NCBI GenBank assembly: GCA_002751075.1
Contig: NAOQ01000045.1
Coordinates: 152,935-214,302 of the forward strand
Source: Ichthyophonus hoferi
Taxonomy: Eukaryota; Opisthokonta; Ichthyosporea; Ichthyophonida; Ichthyophonidae
Direction: 5' to 3'
DNA: 61,368 nt
Of this stretch, positions 36,292 to 48,685 are shown piece after piece; within the stretch, counting starts at the first letter, position 1, and every line of letters begins with the position of its first letter. The position numbers and the translations under genes are program-made. The notes under the pieces were generated by a model. The model saw only the letters and a program-made list of their open reading frames with translations. It ran no database searches and had not been told where the DNA came from.

Positions 36292-39200
36292 TCATGATGG
36301 TTCTCTGGGTAAGAAGTAGCTAGCAATGCTTCGTACAGGAAATGGCAGGCGGGGCTGTAGGGGAGAAAGGGTCAAAGGAATGCAGAGGATGGCTCTAGTA
36401 ATACACTGAAATGAGACGAAAGAGACAAGTAAAGGCATTGACGTACGGTAATCGATTAGAAGTATTGCGGGTCCTGAATATTGTACACCATTTGTTGGCC
36501 TAGATACAGCCCATATATATGTACATACACTGATCTATATAATATACATATGTATACATGCATGAACATTCAACTTACAAAATAAAATTAAAAATGCCTC
36601 TTATAAAGATCTCTGACAAGGGGTACATACGTATGTCTACGGTACAAATTAATACACACACTAATATATATGCAAAGATTAGCATCCAATTTAATCAATC
36701 ATGAAAGAATATAACATAATAACTTACAAGCATTGGGCAAGATAATAAAATATATTTATCTTATTTCTTCATCTACACAACTCTACAAGTCAACTAAACA
36801 TAAGTAAATAAGACGAGAGCATATACATGCTTGTAAAGGTTTATATAAATGTTAGACAAATAATACATGCACGGGTATATGTAAATGATGGCGTATAAAA
36901 GTATATAGTATTTATATATTTCCCTGTATATCTATTGAGGTCAATATATTTATCTTTCTAACCGAGTCCTTTGACTCTTCATGATATTTACCCAATTAAC
37001 AGTCTAATGATATTTCAGATAATCGCCAGTTAGAAAATATTAGAAAGCATAACTTACTAAAATAACAATGAATCATTATTGGAACGCAGACCAGGAGCAA
37101 TTGACATATACAGTTACATTAAAAAAGTAGTGACCAATAAGATACACCCTAGCGAGGAATGACTTACTGCTATTCGTGAAGGTATCGTCGCAGATCCATT
37201 ACTATATTCCATTGACCCTTCGTCATCCTCCTTGTTAACTATTGGATTATTCCCTTGACCTTCCTGATTGGACAGTGCTGTAACTGAGATTAACATCTAA
37301 TCAGTTTCATCAAACGAGAAATATAAGCCAATCATTCCACATAATTATAGTCTGGGTATTATACCCTTACGCCTTTACACTTATGCCTACTACCAGCATA
37401 AAGCACTGCAGAAAGCAGGACATATTATCATTTCTATCCCCCAATTAGTACTATCTGATCTCATAACATACACCTTTCATTCGATATCGCCTTTATCCTC
37501 TAGACTTATCCAATCATCTATCGAGGCCACCTTTATCACCTATATATAGCACCAACCTACCATTCATTACCGCAGGTTGTCTAATAGAATGACCATTTTC
37601 ACATTTCTCCTCCCCTCCCCCTCCCCCAGCGGCTGTCCAGAATGATCTAATATCGGAATTAACCAATCGACTTCTGCACTTCAATGGTGTGGAAGGGAGA
37701 TGATTTACAGTATTATTAATTTCTTGTAATGGATCGGATTGAGTCAGTACTTCCCGGTTATTTAATTGGTTAATGTGACTAGCAGGTGTTGCTCCATTGG
37801 TCGGTAAGTCTATCAATCCAGAACTTGTAGCTAATAGAGGTCCATTTCGTCTTCGGTTGCTAACCGGGGTAGTCACAGACCCATGTGGCTGGATGATAAA
37901 ATGACTAAGTTGTGATTGTTGTCGTGGGATAGAACTTGATTGGCCACTAGATGATAGTTGAGATACTGAAGGACGATTGGATATTGGGGTAGTCACATCG
38001 AGAGTGCCAGTAGGAGTGGGTGTTTCATCTAAATCATTTACTTTCCACTTGGATGATGGGTTTGGAACTGTAGGTATTAATATATGAATAAAGATATAAG
38101 TGTAGGCATAGATACAGGTGCAGGCACATGTATAGTTACAGGTATAGGTATAGGTATAGCGACGTGTAATTATGTAAGAGGTATTGAGTCTATCAACTAT
38201 TAGAGGAAACCAAGGCACATCCCATTTCAGCAACTATCAGTGCTCACTTACACAAGCCACAACTTTCACATCCTGGAATTGAATCCGTGTACATACGCAT
38301 ACATACATACACACATATATATATACCCTTTCTTATATGTTCGACTATCAATATAGATAGAGATAGATAATGATGGAAAATACAAACCATGTCACAAAGA
38401 AACTAGCGGTGTACAGCGAGACCCACCTAGTATTTTAACAGAGGAATGGTCTTGGTTGTCGGGGCTAGAGGGGGGACGATTGGGCATCATAGTCCATAAT
38501 CGGAGTGTATTATCATCACCACACGTTGCAATCTGATTGGGCGAGGGATAATGAGTATAACAACAATATCGGGTAAATAGTAGATGGGCATAGATAAAAA
38601 TAAATGTGGAAATAGGATAGAGGGAGAGAGTGATGAAGTGAAAGTAAAATAAGAGGTATATAGGAGTTGTGCTTACAAAGACAATATATACAGAGAGAGA
38701 GTGTGTATGACAAAACTAGACAGATAAAAGACAAGAACAAAAATAATGAAGAATGATATATATGTGTAGAAAGTGAGATATATGTATAAGAGAGATCCCT
38801 CCAAAAGATATAGAGAACGTATGTGATTGAAAAAAACAAATGAAAAACAAGGCAATAGCTAGAGATAGAGTGCCAAACAGAGAGGCTATCCACCCACAAT
38901 GCTACTAACTAACCTGACCCATATCAAAGGGACTCCATGCTACCGCTGTAACCTCTCCCTCGTGCCCTTCAAGCAAGGCTACAGGGTCTGATTGGTTCAC
39001 CTACATACAGATCAATGCTATGTTAGTGCATTAGAGTGTATAGGCAGAGCGAGATATATGAATCCAGACCACCCATTGGGTGGACTAGAGCGAGGGATGA
39101 GTCTGTGCATGCCAAGTCATTTATTGAGAACCAATAAAGACATGGCCATGATTGGATATAGTCAATGTATGATATGTATTAAAACTAAAACATACCAAGA

Positions 39201-42200
39201 ATGTCAACGATGTGTCTACAGGCCAGATATATGATAGTCATAAAAGAAATAGTAAGAACATAAGTCTGTAGGTAAGTGTGTGTATGTTAACCAGTAACCT
39301 AAAGGAGGAGAGGTGTGTTGAGACTTAAGATGATGGGAGTATCAATGGAAAAGAGAGAAAGCCATACTAAGACAGCCCAGGAGGGGTGGAAGACTAATCA
39401 AATGGAACAGATATGAGGAGGAGGGGAGGGAGATACATACATCCCACAGGTAGACACCTTTAGAAGGAGAGCCACTAATAATATATCTATCATCTGGACT
39501 AAGGGCAGACCTTACGTAAAAGGAACATGATGTCATCTCTCTTTGGTATATGCGGGCATGGGGCTCCCCAGTATTGATACAGTCATACATATACAGCCTG
39601 TATATATAAATGTGTGGGTGTGGGCGTAGTTATAATTATAGTTACAGTTACAGCAATAGTAATAGCAATAGCAATAGAAATAGTAATAATAGTAGGAATG
39701 GGAATAGAAATAGTAATGGGAATATTAATAAGAATAGAAATAAGAATAGGAATATGAATAGAAAGAGAAAGAGTAATAATAATAATAATAATAATAGGAA
39801 TAGGAATAGGAATAGGAATAGGAATAGAAATAGTAGTGAAGCGGGTAGGTGAGGGAGAATGATCGTGCTGGAAGGCAAAGTGCAGTGTAGGTATAACACA
39901 ACATAACAGCCACTACCAATACTAGCCGACCAGCAAACAAACACAAACAGCATTGTAATCATTATAATAGGAGATCCAGTGGGATTAGAAAAATATGATT
40001 TTAACCAATCATTTGCAATTTTCCCCTTTCACAGAGCCAGTGAGCCAATAATATTTGAGAGGGAAATACTTAGATAGTCCTTGTACACATGAGGGCTATA
40101 GTGGAACAACCAATAGGCAAAGAAAATTCCATGTATAAATCAAAATTAAAACACTTTATTCTACATGCTAGGATGGAAACACATGGAATCTAGTTATTTA
40201 CAGAGGGGAAAGAGAAAAGGAGAATATAGGTTGGTATATTGAATAATGATATAATTGGGAGTCTTAAAAGAGGCAGGTGTGTCAATAAAGGTAAAAGAGA
40301 TAACAAATAGGAACGGGGAGATTGTAATAAGATATGATATATATATACGTGTGGGAGCCGCTCTAGACATATTCATCTATCCATGTATGTGGGTATGTAG
40401 GTGATTACATGTCATGATATGTATTCAATACTGACCATCCATCCGTGCAGGTAGCCAATAGTTTTTGACCAGTCGAATCAATTGTCAGATTGGTAAAGCC
40501 TAAAAGGACATAATAAAGTTATTATTATACTCTATATAACATCGGATATAGAGTATAGTAAGGCTACTATAATACCATATATAACAAACTATCAGCTCTC
40601 CTGTTCCCTTTTATCTTTCTCAAGCAATTACTACATATTTGTACAAGTCTCCCTCCCCTTCTTTCTTCTGCACTTCGCTTTGTTGCACTATCCACCATAC
40701 CTCTTTTCCTTCCTGCCTCTCCTAGATAATGGAGGGAAACTACTGGCTGGGCGGTCTGTGTATGAGTACCATAGGTGCGCCGAAGATCCCATATTTTAAT
40801 GACCCTATATTATTGGCTAAAGAGTTAGAATATAAAGAGCCAATGGTACGGATGGAAAAGAATTATTTGGCATCACAGGCAGATTAATACTGTGGATGTA
40901 CATACATTTTGATGGTACTGGTATACAACCACCCATATATCTCCCATCCTATATACATACCCGTCTGCTGCGCCACTAGAGGCTAGAAGGTGTGGATCTC
41001 TAAGGAAACATACTGAGGTCACACTCTGCTTAGTATCTGCCTAAAAAGGAGAATATATAAGAGAGAAGAGGAGAGGAAAGACAGGAGATAGGGCAAGGGA
41101 AGGTAGTACCAAAATCATTAAAAGCGCAATGACTACTATGGCCACCAGGTAACATATACCTATATTGTAGAGACAGTGACCTATTATTGCAAGGCATTGT
41201 TCTCTGTTTCACCCACCACTTACAGCGGGGATTTGTCGTCTCCGCCTTCTCTGGGCAGAGCTAGCTGACGATGCCACAGTAGGGGCAATAGAGTGAGCAT
41301 TGTGGATGGTATTGGCGGGCTTGTAGTATACCTCTAAAGACGGGAAAGAGCAGTAAATTAGGCTAGACCACCACGAAGAGAAAAGGGAAGACTGTATATA
41401 AGAAATGATAGGCTGATAGTCTAAGTATCTCCCATGTAGTTCAATGGCTAGCTCTAGCATACACACTATGTAAGGGATATGACATGTCATATTGGTAGTG
41501 GGAGGAAATGGCCCAATTAGAGACAAGTATTAATATGTTACTATGGGAGAGAGGAGGGGCTGGTCCCTATATACAGGTATATAGACATACATACAGGATA
41601 ATATAAACGGGTCAACCCGATATCACCTACCACCTTCCGGGTCATGCGAGCCAGCATTTCTACTGTCCCATAGCATAATATTACCGTCACGTCCTCCACT
41701 CGCAAATACATCTGTAGGCAACTATGTCAATACTCTACTACAAGTTAATATACCACTGTATGAAGTCGTGCTATAATGTATATTAGTAGTCAATAATCCA
41801 GTCTATTTTAAGTAGCCTCCACTAGCCAGTAATTAATGCCTAGTTAATGATTATTACCAATCTAACTGATCCATTGGCTATCATGATTAGTTACAGTGAA
41901 TAACCACCAATCATTGCGTATCATAGCAACCCCTCCAAAATGTTAGGGCCTACCTTACCTACCTCTATTTTATTGGTTAGCAATAACCAAGTGAGTGCCA
42001 GCGTCACGACCTTTCAAAGTACTTATTGGTTCATTATAATGGTGTACATATGCATGAAAGCACTCACACCACATACATTATAACATATATTATGTCACAA
42101 AACAACATCAAACACATTAACACAAATCATGTAAAGAACTCACACTGGTCATTGGGTCGGAAGCAAACACTCTTGACACTACAGCTATGGCCTTTAAAGG

Positions 42201-45200
42201 TTCGACCAATACCATGCGACACATCCCAGAGCTTGACTGTATGGTCACCACTAGCTGTTACCTGCAGGTAGAGAGGGTAGGGCGGAGGGAGGCATAAGAA
42301 AAGGATTTAAGATAGTAAGATAGTAAGATAGTATGATAGTATGATAGTATGATAGTGTGATAGTATAATAGTAAGATAGGATAATAGTATGATAGTATAA
42401 TAGTATGATAGATAATAGTAGGGTGCTATGTATGATAATACGATAGTATGTATATAAACATTTACACCGACTTTTATACAAAGACAAATAGAGATAAAAC
42501 AAAGAGATATGAGCGTAAAGAAATAAAAAGAAAGACAAAAAGGCAAGAAAGAAGAGGAGAGAAATGGAGGAAGAATATAACGTAAGAGTCAAACAGTAAG
42601 AGAAAGAGCCCCACCAGTGACGAACTAGTATCTGCCCAAGCAAGGTCAAAGATAGCATTAGAATGGCCTGACCATTTGTATCTACCCGTATGTGAGTAGT
42701 AGTTAAAGATCATGTAATACAGAAGACTGATTGGGAGCAATCATAGGCCATAATAATATTATACACTAATTAGTATTGGTGTGGCAATGAGGCAGTTGTT
42801 GAGGGTTACACAGAAAAGAAATTAAAAATGCATAATATAATAAAAAACATAAACGACATTTCTCCTGTATAGGTAGCCAACATGTAAAGTTTAGATAAGT
42901 ATAAGAGAAATCATGTGTAATTTTAATGTAGTTTTCATAATATACAGTAATTATAAGGGAAAGTGAGGTGTAAAAATTATTGACAACCATATTAGGGTTG
43001 ATAGTCATAGTGATGTGAACAATACTGTATAATGATTGGGTTGACTCAAACAGAACAACAATGCGACACCCAATTATTTATAAAACATAAAAAAACACAT
43101 AATCATTGGTAGGATATCATCATGGTAACTGTTGCCAGCTCTGCATTTCATTGAATCCAATAAAATTATGTTGCCGTCTTCATCTACTACAGCTAACAGC
43201 AAGGCCCCGTCATGTTCAACTAGCAATAGGGAAAGAGAGATAGTATATATGTATGCATGTATAAGGGTGAAAGAGGATAGGGTGTTAGAAGTTAGGAAAG
43301 TATACTAAACTAGAATGTGTGTAGATCCCACGGTAGGCGGGTGGAGCAAAGAAAGACAAGTGTGCGTATTGGTCTCTGTATACGTGCCTAAGTATGTATA
43401 TGTGTATTTAAGATATTATAATAGTATGCAGGTGTGCATATTTAAAGAAGAGAGGAAGAAAACAGATAATAAGGTTAGAAAGTAGAGAGGGAGAGACAGA
43501 GTACAAGGAGGGGTAGTAGAGAGATGCGTATATTATATATACCTAACACCTTATTAACATAAGAACCAATCAAGTAAAGGAGCCAAGTGATAGGATAGGC
43601 TGGATATAATAAAGAATAGCCAATAACAAACGAGAAAATCACCAGGCTACCTTTGCTAAATCCACAGGCAAAGGGCGGAACTGTTCCCATGGTGTCAGAG
43701 GGAAATTTAAACACTTGATTGGCGGGGGATGCAAAGTCTTTTATGAATGGCCAATAGGATACCTGTGTTGGATAGCCTGTGTCCAGGGATATGTGTATGT
43801 AAGAGCAGATAATCATTAATTAAGGTACTCAGTCATATTATAGATCGAATATCAATTACTCCAGCTAATGGATTTTTTAAAAGTAAACCCACTAGACAAG
43901 CCAATGTTTAAACCTCTCTGACCCATTTGATTGGCCGGTTCGGAGTAGCCTGTTTTAAACAATAACCATTGAGTGTTGTAGTTAGTATAATTTTATAGGG
44001 AATGGCCAGTAAAAGAACAATCTTTCTCTTTTAAACCATAACATAAAGTAAAAGGAAACCCTCAATTGACATTGATTGGTTTATTTGAGAGGGGACTCTA
44101 CCATTTTTATTTCTTCTCTTCCCGTCCACTACGAACTCATTTAATGTCACTAATAATATTGTCTGACCCCGAGATTTCAGTTGTAAGGCTCTATATATGG
44201 CTGGGTAATGATTCTAAAGATAGCAAATAGCGATTAGTGGAAGGTAGCCGATCAGTATTCTACCAATAAGATATGCAATAGGTGATCAATAATAGAGGTA
44301 GACCATACGGCTATTAGTGTAAAATTCATTCATCAATTCATGTCAAATCAAAATGATTGCCCTGAGCCAATCCTTATAGCCTACCATGTGCCACTGCATA
44401 CCTATTGGCACACCTCTATCTTAACCAATCAGATGAGTGGTATATAGATTAACGACCAGTATAAAATTATCACATATGCATGTCGCCACTGATACAAGAG
44501 TAAACTTCTAAATAAAGGGGGATTGTAAATATCACTACTCACTATGATTGAAAGAATGTCATAGTACACCATGGCCTTTCCCCGATGCTTAGCCAATGAC
44601 TTACCTCGTAGGGTGCGCATGGTAGTCTCTCTTTCTCTCATACTTGCTACAAGACCTAATCGACTATGACCTGTTGGCTTGATCTGCCACAACCGCCGCC
44701 TCTTAAGGCCCTGCAATAGACTCCCCCGGTAAGAATAAAAGAATAGACAAAATCAACACAATAAGATAGTAGAATAATAAGATAGTAGGATAATAGAAAT
44801 ATGATAATAGGATAGTCTAATGGTATAATCGGCAGAGTTCGTAATTTGGCTTGAGGTTGCTTAAATATTTTAAGACAAAGTGCTTTGGAAAGATGGATAG
44901 AAAAAGGCATATTGATGGGGCAGATAGTTTCAGGGAGGGAGAAAGAGCACTTATGTGTGATGTATACGAGTATATGAATGTGTGAGTGTGTACATAATAG
45001 ATATATAACTGTGTGTCCTTATTTGTTTCCTGTCTACTAGGAATATATTCAATTTAACATGGAAATTCTACAAGGTTGACATGCGTCCCATGCAAACCAT
45101 CTATTAATTATATATATATATACCCGACAACTAATAAAATAAACCAAATAACAACGTAAAAAGTGAACACTTACCCCAGCACTGTCGGCATGATACCGAT

Positions 45201-45330
45201 CATCCATATCCCCAATCGAGTTTCCTATTTTTGAAGGAGTAGGAGATGATTGATTCTCCACCAGTCCCCTGTATATCCACATGCAGATTAGCATTAAACT
45301 GTAGGCATCTATCTCATTTTTGTGCGTCAT
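36292..45330 (-). CDS. DTL: DTL/CDT2, WD40 substrate receptor of CRL4 ubiquitin ligase
   Basis: 17 exons: 45330-45175, 44710-44605, 43713-43651, 43219-(43130 or 43099), 42681-42615, 42261-42144, 41711-41634, 41333-41224, 41040-40961, 40804-40701, 40499-40436, 39597-39441, 39000-38914, 38532-38427, 38067-37561, 37283-37168 and 36354-36292 (TGA), about 690-700 residues (human 730). The WD40 propeller shows the family's own blocks: SGHSNAIFDLAW, VTASGDHTVKLWDV, GGRDGNIMLWDSR, VIKIWDLRR, FYVRSALSPDDRYIISGS and IATCGDDNTLRLW. WDSR and WDLR are DDB1-binding WDxR motifs. The C-terminal exon ends with a PIP-like box VRSIASYF at 36336-36313, matching the human C-terminal box position. The protein marks PCNA-bound CDT1, SET8 and p21-type proteins for destruction. 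The first 87 residues are not conserved, so the start is less sure. The exon 4 to 5 junction is unresolved. Confidence 0.92.
36313..36336 (-). other. C-terminal PCNA-interacting (PIP) box of DTL
   Basis: It encodes VRSIASYF, aligning with MRKICTYF of the human protein: Ile and an aromatic pair at the usual spacing, with no Gln at the first position in either. Confidence 0.7.
37637..37660 (-). other. Second PIP-like motif in the DTL tail
   Basis: It encodes NSDIRSFW, which fits the spacing of a PIP box (residue 1, aliphatic at 4, aromatics at 7 and 8) with Asn for Gln and Trp at the end. Basic residues (RSR) precede it. Confidence 0.4.
39640..39845. repeat. AATAGN hexamer/trinucleotide array
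   Basis: A run of AATAGT, AATAGC, AATAGA and GAATAG units in a DTL intron. The long Asn/Ser/Arg or Leu/Phe open frames across it are repeat artefacts. Confidence 0.8.
42300..42450. repeat. 8-bp array (ATGATAGT / AAGATAGT)n
   Basis: The same unit family and orientation as the ABCB6 intron arrays, here in a DTL intron. A short related run is at 44755-44825 in another DTL intron. Confidence 0.8.
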
Positions 45331-45354
45331 TCCTTTACCTACATATATACAGAC

Positions 45355-45930
45355 TATAATATACTACCGTACACACCATAATGTACTACCATACAGACTA
45401 TAATATACTAACATACACACTATAATATACTACTATAAACACTATAATATACTAACATACATACTATAATATACTAACATCCACACTATAATATACTACC
45501 ATACACACTGTAATATACTAATATACACAACATAGACACTATAATATACTACCATACACACTGTAATATACTAACATACACAATATACACACTATAATAT
45601 ACTAACATCCACACTATAATATACTACCATACACACTATAATATACTAACATACACACTGTAATATACTACTATACACACTGTAATATACTATTATACAC
45701 ACTTTAATATACTATAAACCCTAATATATTAACATACACACTATAATATACTAACATACGCACTGTAATATACTACTATAAACACTATAATATACTACCA
45801 TACACACTGTAATATACTAATATACTCACTATAATATATTACCATACACACTATAATATACTACCATACATACTATAAAATGCCAACATGTACCCTATAA
45901 GATACTAATATACACACACTGCAAGAAACC
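45355..45930. repeat. 22-bp satellite array upstream of DTL
   Basis: About 25 copies of CTATAATATACTACCATACA plus CA, with CTAACATACACA variants. The array starts about 25 bp upstream of the proposed DTL start codon, so it lies where the promoter would be, or inside a 5' untranslated intron. Confidence 0.85.
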
Positions 45931-46514
45931 AACATAAACTCCATCAATTACTCCCTCGCCTCATCCTATCACACCACTCCATCCAAGCTTTTTAAAAATT
46001 TAACAATATTTTTCAATACGGTCTTAGCATTAAAATTTTTAAACAATAATAAACCAAAGAAAAACAATCAACAACATAATTCTTTACACCACTGTGATAG
46101 ACCAATCCATAATCACTACTCTCACATATCAATACAATAGTTCGTATATCTATATTAATAATGATTCCTGATTACTAAGTAATTACCGGAGACCAGGCTG
46201 GGGTGTCTCTATCATATTTATAATTAAAATAGCAGGCCAGTAAATGATCGGTGTTAACAGTTAATTACATGAGTTACTTTAGTTGGTGCAGAATTTTGTC
46301 ATGAAGGGGATGTGGCTATGAGAGCGATAGAGAATAAAAATAAAAAAAATAAAGAGAGAAAGAGAAGAATAAGAGTAAATGAATTGTAGGATATATCTAT
46401 ATAGAGGGGAAGAGGAGGCGGTGTGAAAACACATAATGTAACAGTATTAATGCAGATAAAAATAGGTGGTTATGGGTGTGTCTATAATACCTTTGTGAAT
46501 AACAATACATAGAG

Positions 46515-46550
<36 letters not shown>

Positions 46551-47239
46551 CCAGAAGTTAAGTATATCACTATACACAGTATTATCTCTGAGGGTATGAT
46601 CGTGAGTGTAAAGGGTGAGGTGTATTTATGTGAATATATGTATAGGCGTGCCCCTTGTAGATGTAAAGCGTGTACAGTATAGATGTGGCAATGCATGTAC
46701 AAGTGTATACAATATACAGGATACAATATACAGGAGTATATATAGCATATATATATGTGGAGGTGTATGCTACTCAAGGTAATCACAGCGATACCACAGT
46801 GTATGCACTGTATATAAGAAATACGGATGATCTTGTTGCGATTCTACACCTCTGTTCTCCCTTTTTGCTTGAAACAATATAAGTTCTAATTAAATTCAAA
46901 ATATAAAACTAAAATCCAGAATGGATAAGGAGACAACTTACAAATATAATATATATATGCTTGTTCTTTATCTATATATTTTTCTTTTGCCGCTTCTCCT
47001 TTACTTACACTATGATATTAAAGGTAGGGTTCAATGATTTTTATTGTTGTCTTGTTAAGTATTTCCAAATTCTCGCTGTCTGTTGTATTGAATGTATTGC
47101 AATGGCAAAGTTGTATGACCTATGCCCTAAACAGAGAAAGAACGCATGTACTACTATAACTAATACATATGCATACGTCATGTATCATTACATGCAATAT
47201 CACTAGAGTAATAATTGTTGACATGCTTAAAATTATCTA
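45931..47239. other. Intergenic, no gene seen
   Basis: It includes an (AT)n tract at about 46520-46548 and short non-protein-like open frames. Nothing else was recognised. Confidence 0.45.
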
Positions 47240-47614
47240 TTATCTCCTTATCTCCCGCCATCTGCCCTCTATCGTAATAACGATTGGATGTACAGCTGCA
47301 ATAAAAATCCCATTAGTTATTGGATACTCAACATTAATAAGAATATATATCCTAATAACGATTGGCTATTTACCACCTATAAGCTATATACTTTTATGGT
47401 CATTAAATATTAACGCCAAAAATATTCACTGCGAAAAACTATACTCAAAAAGATTGGCTTGCCCTTCTCGGGCGCCAAAGCATGTAAAGCAATTGGCTGC
47501 AGTATTATATATAAAAATGTTATCAGTATTATGTACATGATATAATCAGTATTATATATAAATACCTAAGACCATACCAGCGATAACTAATGCCCCATAC
47601 AATCTCAGACCGGT
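47240..47614 (-). CDS. Two tentative exons of an unidentified small protein
   Basis: Exon 47614-47578 (acceptor ATTTTCAG, donor GTATGG) and exon 47295-47240 (acceptor TTTATTGCAG, stop TAA) join in phase to give TGLRLYGALVIA followed by AVHPIVITIEGRWREIRR, a membrane-like segment and a basic tail. A second frame across the same splice is also open and longer, ending further downstream, so the reading frame is not settled. No start exon was found and no family is recognised. Confidence 0.28.
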
Positions 47615-48685
47615 CTGAAAATCAATACATAATTAAATATAACTGCTATTAAGTTATATCGGCCATTTATCTATTCTACAATATTATAACTGTACTAATA
47701 TCATAGACTTTGGGTCCAAAATTAGCATGAAAAATATTAGGAGAAATTATTATTTTAATTTCTTTATGATTCAATAAATATATTTTTTGCAACTCAACAG
47801 TTCTCTACACATATTTGCTGCAATAATGTGTATTGTTACAAAGTTATTCGTGTATTAAAACCGCCAACCCTAGAAAGTTCGCAACCTGTTTAACAAATGT
47901 GTAAACTAGTTGCCATTTTAGGTAATATGCTATTACAAGTCAACGTGAGGTGACAATTTTAGTGCATTAATACACTTTTTATTTCAAATAGCAACACTTA
48001 TACCTCGGCATTGTAAAAATTAATTATTAAATTGGAAACTCTATCACTACATCTATAGTGCACACAAATGCCATTGGTTGACTTCAAATTAAGGACTATA
48101 TATATATATATATATTCAGGTCGGCTCAAGAGTAATATGAGAATATTCGTTCAATAATGTGATTGATACCTCCTTTTTAGGTCATTGATTAATGCCATTT
48201 TATTGTGGCACAGTCGCAATGCACGGCATTCGAGATTAAGAGGTATTGGAAGCTATGTATAACAATGTAATGAGGGTACCTCAAAACACTGCATGTGTGC
48301 ACTTACTACCTTGAAAGAAGTAGTCACATTTTAAACAAACCAATAACACCCGATACTTAAATGGTTAACATTTCAAATCCTACTAATTAACCATAACCAC
48401 AACCAATAGAACTATGGTAAGTCATGTACAGTTAAATCCAAAGACAAAAGCACAAGATATATGTATCATGTGGTTTGTATAGAAGCTACATAATATTAAA
48501 AATATTAATTAATAAGAATGTAAGCTAATTATATAAATATAGACGATGTAGTCTCTAGTATCGAAAATAGGGTAGCGGTGGGTTGAATTTCATACCTTCC
48601 CAACTTTACACAGTCATGATTACATCTACATGATATCTAAAGTTCACTAGTGAAAAAGAACACGAAACGATTGACTGAAACTACT
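47615..48685. other. Intergenic, no firm gene
   Basis: It lies between the tentative exons and the 3' end of MYBBP1A. No supported coding sequence; an (AT)n tract lies near 48100. Confidence 0.4.

Noticed and set aside
39610-39962. Asn/Arg-rich plus-strand and Leu/Phe-rich minus-strand frames
   Set aside because: Both are low-complexity translations of the AATAGN array in a DTL intron.
46397-47239. Several plus and minus frames of 70-130 codons
   Set aside because: Hydrophobic, AT-driven composition, an (AT)n tract inside, and no recognisable protein character.
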